From a virus: DNA of 64,000 nucleotides. The DNA is taken from the IMG/VR virus record IMGVR_UViG_3300032157_000001, positions 248,001-312,000 of that record; one strand, 5' to 3'. Both the position numbers and the translations under genes were made by a program. A model generated the notes under the pieces. That model did not search any database. It saw nothing but the letters and a program-made list of their open reading frames with translations, and was not told the origin of the DNA. Positions 1 to 7,420 of the stretch are shown one piece after another; the first letter of the stretch is position 1, and every line of letters starts with the position of its first letter.

Positions 1-120
1 TCCCGATACTATCAAAAAAGTATCTATTATCTTTACGTCAATGGTCATTACATTAAGTCACACAGGTACTGGTTTAAAGCATACCTACATAAAATACTAA
101 TACACATCTTTGGATTATGA
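1..120 (+). CDS. Partial hypothetical protein (3' end)
   Basis: Frame 1 is open from the window edge to a TGA at 118-120, giving about 39 aromatic and basic residues (the stretch LYVNGHYIKSHRYW is typical of a folded protein). The stop overlaps the next start as ATGA, the coupling seen throughout this window, which supports it as the tail of a gene beginning upstream. Function unknown. Confidence 0.55.
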   Translation, partial: SRYYQKSIYYLYVNGHYIKSHRYWFKAYLHKILIHIFGL

Positions 121-524
121 GAGAATACATAGAACGAATTAAGCAGCTTGAAAAGCTCGTCAAAGAGTTTGAAAAAGAGAACAAAACTCTCCATCGTGAT
201 TTAAGCACCAAGGATGAACAAATCGCCGATCTCAAGGAAGAACTGGCTCTAGCTAAAGATTGGAGATTAGAACTCAAGAAAAAACAAAGTATGCGTTATG
301 CTCTTGAGTATGGTGTAGAGAAATCTGATCCAACACTCTGTGCTCGATGGGAAGACATCTACGACCGAGACGATAAGAAATTCCTTTCTAAAACCGGCTA
401 TGTCAAAAGAGTGATCTTTACCGATCCGGGTAATCCCCGTACTGAAGATAGAGAAGCGTTGAAACTTCTTGTCGGTAAATTGAATGACGCTCATGAGTTG
501 TACCTTAAGGAGGTTAGAAGATAA
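117..524 (+). CDS. Coiled-coil hypothetical protein, 135 aa
   Basis: Residues 1-60 are a heptad-rich Lys/Glu/Leu coiled coil; the second half is a small charged domain ending in AHELYLKEVRR, which resembles the recurrent C-terminal Y-x-x-E-hydrophobic motif found in other small proteins of this window. It overlaps the upstream gene by ATGA and the next by TAATG, so the three are probably co-translated. No recognised family. Confidence 0.8.
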   Translation: MREYIERIKQLEKLVKEFEKENKTLHRDLSTKDEQIADLKEELALAKDWRLELKKKQSMRYALEYGVEKSDPTLCARWEDIYDRDDKKFLSKTGYVKRVIFTDPGNPRTEDREALKLLVGKLNDAHELYLKEVRR

Positions 525-901
525 TGAAGTATAACATAGTATGTAAGCCTCTACCACACGATCATGAAAAAATTTACATTCGTGATTGTACCCAAAAGAA
601 TCGTATAGTTTTTGAATGTGTCCTACTTTCTTACAGAACTGACATCAGAGTAGACATAGATGAATTTGGTATTTTATCTAATTGTAATACTGAACCAAAG
701 GGAGAATCATTAAATGCTTTCCTAACCAAAATCAGAAAAACTCTCGTGTACTGGTGCAGAGAATTTAACGACCATGACGATGATTACCTGACGGCTATCG
801 TAGATGGAATGGATACTCCCGATAGCATGTACAAAAAGTTGTATTGGGTAGAAGAAACACATCGATGGAATGTCGATGAAAATATCCCGATAATGGCCTA
901 G
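524..901 (+). CDS. Hypothetical protein, 125 aa
   Basis: Starts on the last base of the previous stop (TAATG). A soluble alpha/beta-looking protein with an acidic middle (DHDDDYL) and no membrane segment or recognised motif. It meets the opposite-strand gene 898-1209 tail to tail with a 4-nt overlap, so it ends this first rightward operon. Confidence 0.8.
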   Translation: MKYNIVCKPLPHDHEKIYIRDCTQKNRIVFECVLLSYRTDIRVDIDEFGILSNCNTEPKGESLNAFLTKIRKTLVYWCREFNDHDDDYLTAIVDGMDTPDSMYKKLYWVEETHRWNVDENIPIMA

Positions 902-1209
902 ATAGATTTCAAGACACGATGCTTGTATGCTTTGTGAATCCGCTGTGCTTCGTTATTGTAGTCCTTGTCGTAATAAATCATAGTCCCACCACGATCCTGT
1001 CGATCAGATAGATTCTTCTTAAGTCTCTCCGGGAATAGGATGAATTGGATCAATCTCTTGTTCACTTTGAATATCCTTGCAATACCGTTTATAGACGTTC
1101 CCAAGACCTTGTAATGAAAGACGACCATTTCCCGCTGACAAGGTAAAAGTCTCGTCCTGCGGTCTAGGAATGGGTCTTTCAGGGGTATTTTCTCAGTAGT
1201 GTAGGGCAT
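898..1209 (-). CDS. Putative helix-turn-helix protein, 103 aa
   Basis: The only leftward gene in the first 4.8 kb. Residues 36-60 (GTSINGIARIFKVNKRLI) read as a helix-turn-helix resembling homeodomain-like or sigma-4-like recognition helices; the N-terminus is basic and the C-terminus (YYDKDYNNEAQRIHKAYKHR) is a charged helix. This suggests DNA binding, possibly a local regulator or the remnant of a mobile element. Family assignment is inference; coding status rests on composition and the tight fit between neighbours. Confidence 0.65.
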   Translation of the reverse strand: MPYTTEKIPLKDPFLDRRTRLLPCQREMVVFHYKVLGTSINGIARIFKVNKRLIQFILFPERLKKNLSDRQDRGGTMIYYDKDYNNEAQRIHKAYKHRVLKSI

Positions 1210-1282
1210 AAATTAACGTTCAAAATGTTGGCATTTGTCATTGGTTATACGTAATTTCGAGCCATAAAGTTTATCCTCACAC

Positions 1283-1480
1283 ATGAAAAAAAAAGAGCAA
1301 AAGTATCTGGTTGACATCATTGAATCAGAAAGAGGTTGGGGTTCTAAAGTAGATGAGACCCTTGAATTCGATACGGAGCAGGAAGCCAAGGACTATTGCA
1401 AAGAATACAACAAGCGTAACAAAGAAGATGTAGCACCAGATTGGTATACAAGGGCTGATTATGTTGGCCCGAAATCATAA
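1283..1480 (+). CDS. Hypothetical protein, 65 aa
   Basis: Short charged protein (MKKKEQKYLVDIIESERGW) with a compact predicted alpha/beta composition. The 5' leader is A-rich with no Shine-Dalgarno. It lies 31 nt before the next rightward gene. No recognised family. Confidence 0.7.
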   Translation: MKKKEQKYLVDIIESERGWGSKVDETLEFDTEQEAKDYCKEYNKRNKEDVAPDWYTRADYVGPKS

Positions 1481-1511
1481 CACAATTATCTTATAGCAAC
1501 AACAATTATTT

Positions 1512-1964
1512 ATGGCAATCAAAGTTCTCACAAAAAAGTCAACAAAGACTAAAAGAAAAACCACACCACATTACAAACTGGTGTATGATTACATGATCGG
1601 TGATGCAGACGGCTACACCAAAGAAGAAGTACAAATCTCTTTGGATAATCCATACGTCGAAAAATATTGTCGATTACTCAATAAACTCAAACCAGTCAAA
1701 GGTACTTGGGGTTTAATTCTGGATGAAGAGACAATCAAGAAAGCATACAAGGAAAAACAGATTAATGCAAAGGATATGAGTCTTCTTCTTAAACTCATGT
1801 TCGAACCCGACTATGACGATGATCAGGAAGAAGAGGATCAATATGCACAAGAATTCTTTGAGGGTGTTAGATCAGACTCTGAATACACCTTCCTAGTGTT
1901 CCAAGGAGTATCGCTGTACTACATCAACGAATATGGTGAAACACAACAGACCAACATAAAGTAA
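1512..1964 (+). CDS. Hypothetical acidic protein, 150 aa
   Basis: Basic N-terminus (KKSTKTKRKTTPHYK) followed by a globular region and an acidic DDDQEEEDQ stretch near residue 100. The leader AGCAACAACAATTATTT is of the A/C-rich type. Its stop overlaps the next start (TAATG). Function unknown. Confidence 0.8.
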   Translation: MAIKVLTKKSTKTKRKTTPHYKLVYDYMIGDADGYTKEEVQISLDNPYVEKYCRLLNKLKPVKGTWGLILDEETIKKAYKEKQINAKDMSLLLKLMFEPDYDDDQEEEDQYAQEFFEGVRSDSEYTFLVFQGVSLYYINEYGETQQTNIK

Positions 1965-2302
1965 TGGGAATACAAACACATCATCAAGTCGCACAAGATT
2001 TCCTTAAGAAATACAATAGAGCCATGACTTATCAAGAAGCAGTTGAAGAAGCTGATCTTACTGACATAACCGACCCCAACGTAATCATGAAGATATTCAC
2101 TGATTCAATTAGATTAGATGAAGCCAATAGAATGCTAAAGAAAATCAACGTATTCCTTGACCCCGATTACAGACCACACAGAGTATGCTTTAAGATTGGT
2201 GTTCAAACATTTCACGTATGTGAACGTGAGGAAATCGTTGAAGCAGAATGGTATGAGAAACAATTGAACACAGCATTTAATAATCTCAGATACAACTTTT
2301 AA
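1964..2302 (+). CDS. Hypothetical protein, 112 aa
   Basis: Begins inside the previous stop codon, so it is translationally coupled. Mostly helical first half, with HVCEREEIVEAEWYEKQLNTAF at the C-terminal side (key residues C, E, W). No recognised motif; followed 5 nt later by another small gene. Confidence 0.78.
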   Translation: MGIQTHHQVAQDFLKKYNRAMTYQEAVEEADLTDITDPNVIMKIFTDSIRLDEANRMLKKINVFLDPDYRPHRVCFKIGVQTFHVCEREEIVEAEWYEKQLNTAFNNLRYNF

Positions 2303-2306
2303 TCGT

Positions 2307-2495
2307 ATGATATTCAAAAAGAACGCACGTATAAGCACCAGCGACTTTCTATACGATTTGTTCGATGGTGGCTACATCAAACCGGAGAAACTACTCAAAA
2401 ACAAAGACGATATAAACAGAGTAAATGAAGCGATGAAAGTAATCGAAGAATTCATTGATGCTGCCGAGGCTCAGGATGTCGTTGAATACAGATAA
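2307..2495 (+). CDS. Hypothetical protein, 62 aa
   Basis: Small helical protein (MIFKKNARISTSDFLYDLFD) tightly packed between neighbours, 5 nt after one gene and 3 nt before the next, which supports co-transcription. Function unknown. Confidence 0.7.
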   Translation: MIFKKNARISTSDFLYDLFDGGYIKPEKLLKNKDDINRVNEAMKVIEEFIDAAEAQDVVEYR

Positions 2496-2497
2496 TC

Positions 2498-2746
2498 ATG
2501 GACTCTTTTAGATTAAGCAAGAAGGGAGAATTCTACAGAATATTCATCAATGGTCACCTGCACCTTGCTGTCCGCAAAAGCGATGTTATCGCTGTACAGT
2601 CGTGGATAGCTACTGGTACTACAGACTGTCCATATACCATTGAGTTCTATTTGAAATCCGGCAACATCAAATTGGAATACGACACTGAAGAGAAGTGGAA
2701 AGAAATCCTTACCTTGGTCGATAAAATGATTCTGACATTAAAATAG
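2498..2746 (+). CDS. Hypothetical protein, 82 aa
   Basis: Beta-rich composition (EFYRIFINGHLHLAVRKSDV, then VQSWIATGTTDCPYTIEFY) looks like a small beta-sandwich or SH3-like fold. Part of the 2.3-3.7 kb small-gene operon. No family recognised. Confidence 0.72.
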   Translation: MDSFRLSKKGEFYRIFINGHLHLAVRKSDVIAVQSWIATGTTDCPYTIEFYLKSGNIKLEYDTEEKWKEILTLVDKMILTLK

Positions 2747-2783
2747 CATCACTTTTAATGTTTACTCAAATTTTGACATCAAA

Positions 2784-3119
2784 ATGACACCACGATATAG
2801 CCTCAAGTTACTGGTGATCATGCATGTCGACATTGATCATAAGGAGTGGATACCTTCTGTTCTCATTTTAAACAATTCGAATGAGTGGTATGATGTATGT
2901 TCAGAAAATGGTGTTTCATATCTAAATAGAATTCTGTATGTGAAATGGGTTGTGTGGGACAATATCACAAAAAATGTACACAAGATTTTTAATATAAAGC
3001 TTATGATACATACCGACAACACACCAATCACATTTGTACACGAACTCAACGATCATGAATCTTACAACAAACTTATAACCGAATACACAAATGAAAAAGA
3101 AAAAGGAAGTACAATTTAA
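2784..3119 (+). CDS. Hypothetical protein with Y-x-x-(L)-I-x-x-Y tail, 111 aa
   Basis: Beta-rich body with a C-terminal helix HESYNKLITEYTNEK that matches the short C-terminal motif shared by many small proteins here. It overlaps the next gene by 29 nt in another frame. Function unknown. Confidence 0.72.
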   Translation: MTPRYSLKLLVIMHVDIDHKEWIPSVLILNNSNEWYDVCSENGVSYLNRILYVKWVVWDNITKNVHKIFNIKLMIHTDNTPITFVHELNDHESYNKLITEYTNEKEKGSTI

Positions 3120-3372
3120 ACCCGATGACCGAGTTGTGTTAGTCAGACGTGATGGTGATGATGAACCAGAAGACTTTGGTGCAAGCGGATTCGCAATACC
3201 TTCTACCATAGGGAGATTTGGTCATAGGATCAACGATACATTCTATTACTTTGGAGGAATCGTTGAGTACCCCGAATGGTGTGTCATTTCCACAACCACC
3301 GCAGTAACTGACTCAACCAGACACTTCGCAATAAGAAAAGAAAACATTAAACTAGTGAAAGATGACCACTAA
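3091..3372 (+). CDS. Hypothetical small beta-barrel-like protein, 93 aa
   Basis: The opening KPDDRVVLVRRDGDDEPEDFG followed by GRFGHRINDTFYYFGG resembles KOW/SH3-like small barrels, but this is a fold impression only. Overlaps neighbours on both sides (29 nt and 11 nt), consistent with coupled translation. Confidence 0.72.
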   Translation: MKKKKEVQFKPDDRVVLVRRDGDDEPEDFGASGFAIPSTIGRFGHRINDTFYYFGGIVEYPEWCVISTTTAVTDSTRHFAIRKENIKLVKDDH

Positions 3373-3730
3373 AAATCGTATGACCAGAGAAGAATTCAAG
3401 GAGCTATCCAAATTAGAGATAGTTAAAGCATTGCGTATCGTAGAACATATTGCTTTGGATCAAGCACAGATGTCAGATTATTTATTTTCCGGAGACAAAG
3501 ACACCTTGTTCTATGCTTGTGAAGTTGTTGGTAAAAGACACAAGCACCCAACACCACAAGACTATGCACTCATGGGTAAACTATATCCAACGGAGGTTCA
3601 AGAACAAGTGCAAAATCTAGTCGAGAAAGGAAAGACAGACAAAATGTTCTTTGATCTTCTTGAAGAATTCATTCAATACAACCTTCTTTCTTACGAAAGA
3701 GTAAATAACACAACAGAAGTCTCTAGCTAA
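3362..3730 (+). CDS. Hypothetical helical protein, 122 aa
   Basis: Almost entirely alpha-helical and charged. It overlaps the previous gene by 11 nt and ends 1 nt before the PTH2 gene, so it is in that operon. No motif recognised. Confidence 0.75.
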   Translation: MTTKNRMTREEFKELSKLEIVKALRIVEHIALDQAQMSDYLFSGDKDTLFYACEVVGKRHKHPTPQDYALMGKLYPTEVQEQVQNLVEKGKTDKMFFDLLEEFIQYNLLSYERVNNTTEVSS

Positions 3731-3731
3731 T

Positions 3732-4190
3732 ATGGAAAACCCAAGGAAAAGCAAACAAGTAATCGTCATGAGGAAATCCTTCATGATCGACGGCAAGAAG
3801 ATAACACCACGCAAAGGTAAGTACATAGCCCAAGGTGCACACTCTTGTCTCAAAGCTATCCTTGATCAAATGGTTACTAACAGTAACTTCAAATATATCT
3901 CATCTCAAGGTCAGGATGGTGAAATAACATACAGCCTTACTCTACAAGCTGGTAGTGCTATCCATGATTGGATTACTAACCAATTCACTAAAGTATGTTG
4001 TGTGGTAGAGACTGAAGAGGAATTAATGGCCATCTACAACAAAGCTAAAGAGAAAGGACTCGTATGTTCTTTGATTGAGGACAAGGGTCATACTGAATTC
4101 AACGGCATCCCAACCATAACCTGTTGCGCTATCGGGCCATGTTGGAGTGATGAATTAGATGAGATTACTGGTAAATTAGAATTGTTTTAA
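3732..4190 (+). CDS. Peptidyl-tRNA hydrolase 2 (PTH2) family protein
   Basis: 152 residues, the usual PTH2 length plus a short N-terminal tail. PTH2 enzymes cleave peptidyl-tRNA released from stalled ribosomes and recycle the tRNA. Signatures seen: an N-terminal strand KQVIVMRKS, the RKGKYIAQGAHS segment (catalytic Lys and His positions of the family), CCVVETEEELMAIYNKAKEKGLVCSLIEDKGHTEF, and the C-terminal IGP-x-x-x-DELDEITGKLELF. This is the most canonical of three PTH2-fold proteins in the window. Last large gene of the first rightward operon. The family call is firm; activity is inferred. Confidence 0.85.
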   Translation: MENPRKSKQVIVMRKSFMIDGKKITPRKGKYIAQGAHSCLKAILDQMVTNSNFKYISSQGQDGEITYSLTLQAGSAIHDWITNQFTKVCCVVETEEELMAIYNKAKEKGLVCSLIEDKGHTEFNGIPTITCCAIGPCWSDELDEITGKLELF

Positions 4191-4210
4191 TCTGGTACTG
4201 GTCTAAATCC

Positions 4211-4240
4211 AACAAATACCCTCAATTTTACGTATAATAG
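4211..4240 (+). promoter_or_regulatory. ECF-like promoter for 4245
   Basis: AAC at 4211-4213, 17 bp, then CGTATAATA from 4231. A CTGGTACTGG half-palindrome lies just upstream. Confidence 0.65.
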
Positions 4241-4244
4241 TATT

Positions 4245-4529
4245 ATGCCAACCAAGAAAGTAAAGACTCGAAAAATAGATTGGGATCGATTCATCGATGA
4301 TAGAAACGTCGAGAATTTTATTAGTCTCTATGAGCCTAATGTTTGGTATGAAACCACTGCTGAAGAGCATTGTATTGTCTTGGAGGATGTGGAACATGAT
4401 TATTTTGTTGTTAAAATAACAGATGATCTACATGGGCATTTCGAAATATTTACTCCAATGACATATCTATCTATGAATAGTCATGTAATGGCTGTAATCA
4501 ATAGAGAAGTGGCTTTCATTTGTCGTTAA
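4245..4529 (+). CDS. Hypothetical protein, 94 aa
   Basis: Basic start (MPTKKVKTRKIDW) then an acidic, aromatic-rich body (LYEPNVWYETTAEEHCIVLEDVEHD is split over residues 29-51). It has its own AAC-N17-CGT promoter 5 nt before the start, so its transcript is nearly leaderless, and it is followed by a perfect CCAGTACTGG at 4533-4542. Function unknown. Confidence 0.75.
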   Translation: MPTKKVKTRKIDWDRFIDDRNVENFISLYEPNVWYETTAEEHCIVLEDVEHDYFVVKITDDLHGHFEIFTPMTYLSMNSHVMAVINREVAFICR

Positions 4530-4556
4530 TAACCAGTACTGGCCCCATAAACTGAT

Positions 4557-4769
4557 ATGAAAAACAAAGGTAGAAGACATAAAGCTGGTAGCGACCAAAA
4601 GCTAACCGGTATGTCAAATTGCAAGAGCAACATAGCTCACCTCACCAGACCCATCGAAAGCATGTCGTCAAAAGGATTTGGCTTCGGTAGATTCGAAAAA
4701 AAGAAATGGACAAAAAGAGTCAGAGGCTATAATAAAAGCCAGACTAAAAACATACTCACTGATGAATGA
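4557..4769 (+). CDS. Very basic hypothetical protein, 70 aa
   Basis: Rich in Lys, Arg, Ser and Gly throughout (MKNKGRRHKAGSDQ; later GFGFGRFEKKKWTKR), with no hydrophobic core, suggesting nucleic-acid binding or a disordered peptide. It is bracketed by two perfect CCAGTACTGG copies (4533, 4772) and is the last gene before the repeat-rich gap. Confidence 0.6.
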   Translation: MKNKGRRHKAGSDQKLTGMSNCKSNIAHLTRPIESMSSKGFGFGRFEKKKWTKRVRGYNKSQTKNILTDE

Positions 4770-4771
4770 GG

Positions 4772-5347
4772 CCAGTACTGGCTGCAGCTAACGACCATGT
4801 ACCGGAATAAGCCATTATGTATGGTTTTGTCCTAGTACTGGCTTTTATAAAATCCTGTAAATTATAGTAAATAAACGGTAATTTTTATAAGGACACTGTC
4901 CGGTCATCCCAAAAAGACCCACCCTCTACCACTTTGTACCACCTGACGTACATTGTACCCAATAGTTTTTGGTGATTCAGGTACTGGTTTGTAGGCCCGA
5001 CATGCGACGATTGCCAGTACTGGACAATTTCTCAAATTTCTAAACTGGTTCCAGTACTAGACAAAAGCCCCTTTCTGGTCTCTATTCCCATTATGAGGTA
5101 ACCAGTACTGGTCAAAAGCTATGTACTTTAATTCATGGTCATAATCTTAATTAACTCTAGTACTGGTAACGTACATTGTACTATGGGATACATAGACATG
5201 ATGTCTAGGTTGGTGTCTATGTCCAGTACTGGTATTAGCGGCAGCAGATCGTACAATGTGCCGATTTATAGTCTTACGACAGTTTACTGTTTACAGTCAA
5301 TAGTAAACCAGACCAGTACTGGTCTCATGGTGATGCTAGTACTGGCT
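4772..5347. repeat. Iteron-like cluster of CCAGTACTGG palindromes in a non-coding gap
   Basis: Between converging gene blocks lie five perfect copies of the 10-bp palindrome (4772, 5014, 5102, 5223, 5313) and degenerate copies near 4831, 4978, 5052, 5157 and 5336. Two copies of a second palindrome, GTACATTGTAC, sit at 4948-4958 and 5171-5181. No convincing gene is present. Spacing varies from about 20 to 150 bp. Candidate protein-binding region: replication origin, segregation or packaging site, or a regulatory hub. The role is inference. Confidence 0.75.
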
Positions 5348-5353
5348 TAATGA

Positions 5354-5638
5354 TTACAAGGGAGATATTTTAGTGTCGGTGAATTCTTCGACAGCGTTAA
5401 GGTAGAGGATTTCTTCTTTGGGTGTTAGTATCCAGTAGTATGGATCGACGAACCGTACAATGTGCGCTCTCTCAAGTCTATCGAGAGCGTATGACCATCC
5501 GGTTTCGGATATGTGCTTCTTAAGTTTTGATTCGAGGTATAATTCGTGTTGAGTCCAAACGGTATTTTTTGGATTGTTTTCCATTACATCCACTATGTCC
5601 AAACCTATCCTGATTAGCTGCTTGGTGAGATCATTCAT
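5354..5638 (-). CDS. Putative winged-helix-like protein, 94 aa
   Basis: Helices followed by GWSYALDRLERAHIVRF and a beta turn (VDPYYWILT) suggest a small winged helix. The C-terminus EEILYLNAVEEFTDTKIS matches the recurrent Y-L-x-E/A-hydrophobic-x-x-F/Y tail motif. It is flanked by CCAGTACTGG at 5640-5649. Last gene of a leftward run. Fold call tentative. Confidence 0.68.
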   Translation of the reverse strand: MNDLTKQLIRIGLDIVDVMENNPKNTVWTQHELYLESKLKKHISETGWSYALDRLERAHIVRFVDPYYWILTPKEEILYLNAVEEFTDTKISPL

Positions 5639-5674
5639 TCCAGTACTGGCTTACGTACATTGTTCCGGTACTGG

Positions 5675-5914
5675 TTAAGAGAGATCGGGTTCGTTTACTT
5701 CAGACCAAGCTTCAACTGTTGCATCACCCCGGAAGCCATCGAAGCTCCAATGGTTTGATTCGTGAAAGTACTGACCGAAGCAGATGATCTTTGATCTGGT
5801 TTGAGTTGAGGTTAAGGCAACCAGAAGTCTCTTGGACATTTTGTTTAGTTTGTTGAAGGAATCATCCTCATCCACGGGAGGAACATATTCGGGAAAGTAT
5901 TTCCAGACTATCAT
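5675..5914 (-). CDS. Hypothetical protein, 79 aa
   Basis: Soluble protein with aromatic residues (KYFPEYVPP; ICFGQYFHESNHWSF). The start overlaps the upstream gene's stop (ATGA at 5911-5914). No family recognised. Confidence 0.7.
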   Translation of the reverse strand: MIVWKYFPEYVPPVDEDDSFNKLNKMSKRLLVALTSTQTRSKIICFGQYFHESNHWSFDGFRGDATVEAWSEVNEPDLS

Positions 5915-6135
5915 TGGTTCTTTTGTTTTTCTTCCTCAAGCTGCAGGTCGATACCGGCAACAAGGGATTTTGTGAAATTTGTGAATCCTTCCATGCCTCT
6001 CAGGAATCCGAATACGATCAGAGACCATATGAATCCAAGGATGTAGAACGGAGAGCTTATCAGGAATGTTAGATAGCCGACCAGTACCAGAGCTAGGATT
6101 TTAATCAGGATGAGAATATTCTTAAGGGTTTTCAT
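5911..6135 (-). CDS. Small two-helix membrane protein, 74 aa
   Basis: Two hydrophobic segments (about residues 6-26 and 29-48, the latter with FYILGFIWSLIVFGFL) and a charged C-terminal tail (LQLEEEKQKNQ). It probably sits in the inner membrane. It is coupled to 5675-5914 by a 4-nt overlap and starts 2 nt after the end of the preceding gene. Confidence 0.75.
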   Translation of the reverse strand: MKTLKNILILIKILALVLVGYLTFLISSPFYILGFIWSLIVFGFLRGMEGFTNFTKSLVAGIDLQLEEEKQKNQ

Positions 6136-6136
6136 A

Positions 6137-6331
6137 TTACATTTGGGCGTTATGTCTTCTGATTAGGAATTCGAAAGTTTTAAGTAGCACGGTGTCATCG
6201 AGCTTACTGAAGTCGACAGTATGAATTGGTTCACCTTCAATCTTATAGTCTCTCCAACGCATTGCACCTTGGTTGAAACCATTATGGTAATCTTTGATCT
6301 CTTGTATACGTTGAAGGATTAGCTCTCTCAT
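6137..6331 (-). CDS. Hypothetical protein, 64 aa
   Basis: Helical protein (MRELILQRIQEIKDYHNGFN). First gene of the 6331-5354 leftward operon; an AAC-N17-CGT promoter lies directly upstream with only a few bases of leader. Confidence 0.7.
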   Translation of the reverse strand: MRELILQRIQEIKDYHNGFNQGAMRWRDYKIEGEPIHTVDFSKLDDTVLLKTFEFLIRRHNAQM

Positions 6332-6336
6332 ATACG

Positions 6337-6366
6337 GTCTTATACGTAATGGAGGTGTGAATTGTT
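6337..6366 (-). promoter_or_regulatory. ECF-like promoter for 6331 operon
   Basis: Read leftwards: AAC (6366-6364), 17 bp, CGTATAAGAC from 6346. The -10 resembles those of the RNAs at 7420 and 9537. Confidence 0.6.
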
Positions 6367-6424
6367 AATAAGATAATGGGATATATTACGTTTATCTTTA
6401 TAATATTTTACAATTACTCTAGTA

Positions 6425-6503
6425 CTGGATAGATGGATTTTTACTTTTGATCAGCCTCTCGTTTCCTTTTTGTCGGCTCTCCTACTTGCTACTGCTTTCG
6501 TAA
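6425..6503 (-). ncRNA. Small RNA family member A
   Basis: A promoter-proximal segment without a start codon, containing the family core GCAAGTAGGAGAGCCGA followed by AAAGGAAACGAGAGGCTGATC. AGCC and GGCT can close a hairpin around the core. It shares TGATCAAAAGTAAAAATCC with member B at 15020-15105 and the core with members C and D. A reading frame is open in some members but shifted in D, which argues for RNA rather than peptide. Confidence 0.5.
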
Positions 6504-6534
6504 GTATATTAACGAGCCAGTACTGGTTAAGGTT
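6503..6534 (-). promoter_or_regulatory. ECF-like promoter with CCAGTACTGG for small RNA A
   Basis: Leftward AACCTTAA, palindrome CCAGTACTGG (6517-6526), then CGTTAATATAC. AAC-to-CGT spacing is 17 bp. The -10 variant CGTTAATATAC is shared with RNA family members C and D. Confidence 0.7.
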
Positions 6535-7010
6535 ACGCATAATGTAAAATACTTTTAACAAAAGTGTGAGCTTTTGTAAAGAATATTTAACGTTATGAGA
6601 GGGAGTCTTAATTCGGACTATTGGTATGTGGGGCAAATGTAATGACTACAAGATACCAGTACCAGTACCAGTATCATTGCTATTAACATCAGGATGTAGG
6701 TTATTAGTCTCATGCAGGTAAATAGTGTGGAGAATAAAAAAAGGCCAGTACTGGAAACCCTTAACCAGCACTGACCAATTTTTGTTTCGACAGTGATTGC
6801 TCACTATCGGGGCTGGTAGCCTTCGTGAGAAGGTTATCGCGTCCACCATCCAATCTTATTTGCAGAAGGATTGGAGACTTCTGGCCTCAAGGAATGAGGA
6901 CTTCAACCCATAAACCAAACCTATATCAAATGTCGTGAGAATAGTTGACAAAATCAAGTACTGGTTTAAAATTGTTGACAACCCGTCGACAACCCATGCA
7001 GATCGCAATA
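6535..7010. other. Non-coding stretch with hairpins
   Basis: No convincing gene. It holds a CCAGTACTGG (6745-6754), an ACCAGTACCAGTACCAGTA direct repeat near 6656, and adjacent perfect hairpins around 6790-6930: AGTGA/TCACT, CCTTC/GAAGG, TCCAAT/ATTGGA and CCTC/GAGG. A short direct repeat GACAACCCGTCGACAACCC lies near 6976. It could be a second structured RNA; strand undetermined. Confidence 0.45.
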
Positions 7011-7011
7011 T

Positions 7012-7420
7012 GGTAAAAAAAAAGAGACCAGCGTCCTTTCGGGTACACTGATCTCTATAACCCCTCGCACATGTGCTATCGGCACAGTGGTGGTCATGTG
7101 GGGTTTGTTTTGTCAATGAAGCCATATTTATCCGGGCGCTTCATCGGGAGCCATCCCATACCGTAACTGGAATTACGATGTTGCCCGTTTACCCAAGTAT
7201 TCCAGTACTGGTTATCGGGACTTGTTCACCACGGCTTGGCTTTCTTAAAACACCGATGGGATTGGCTACCCACATTATATTCTCCTTTAGAGGGAGATGC
7301 TTATTAAGCTACAGTGCTAAGGTGTGAGCGGGGTTGTCACCCGCTTTTACTACACTAAACGTGCAGCAAGTTTTAACATCCTCTCTAAACTATCTCCACA
7401 CCTTACCGTGACTACTATTG
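7012..7420 (-). ncRNA. Candidate ~400-nt structured RNA with promoter and intrinsic terminator
   Basis: Leftward transcript beginning at an AAC-N17-CGT promoter and ending at a textbook terminator (AGAGA-CAG/CTG-TCTCT stem with a GAAA-containing loop, then nine T). Long-range and local helices: AAGGTGTG/CACACCTT (7319-7326 with 7397-7404), AGCGGG/CCCGCT (7327-7345), TCTCC/GGAGA near 7281-7297, AACCCC/GGGGTT enclosing CACATG/CATGTG (7059-7105). A CCAGTACTGG sits at 7202. No ORF is convincing on this strand. It lacks tmRNA and RNase P consensus elements. Class unknown. Confidence 0.6.
7015..7056 (-). terminator. Intrinsic terminator of the 7012-7420 RNA
   Basis: On the minus strand an interrupted stem (AGAGA, CAG / CTG, TCTCT) is followed immediately by nine T residues. 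Confidence 0.8.

Noticed and set aside
498-524. Shine-Dalgarno-like AAGGAGG before the 524 start
   Set aside because: Spacing is too long, it lies inside the preceding gene, and no other gene in the window shows such a site; judged accidental.
5135-5350. Rightward ORF of 71 codons in the repeat cluster
   Set aside because: Made largely of palindrome-derived S-T-G/L-V-L units, no promoter or leader; better explained as non-coding repeat DNA.
7012-7420. tmRNA or RNase P RNA identity for the large RNA
   Set aside because: Size fits, but there is no tRNA-like 3' end with a T-arm, no GAGGAAAGTCC, ACAGAA or tag ORF. Left as unclassified.
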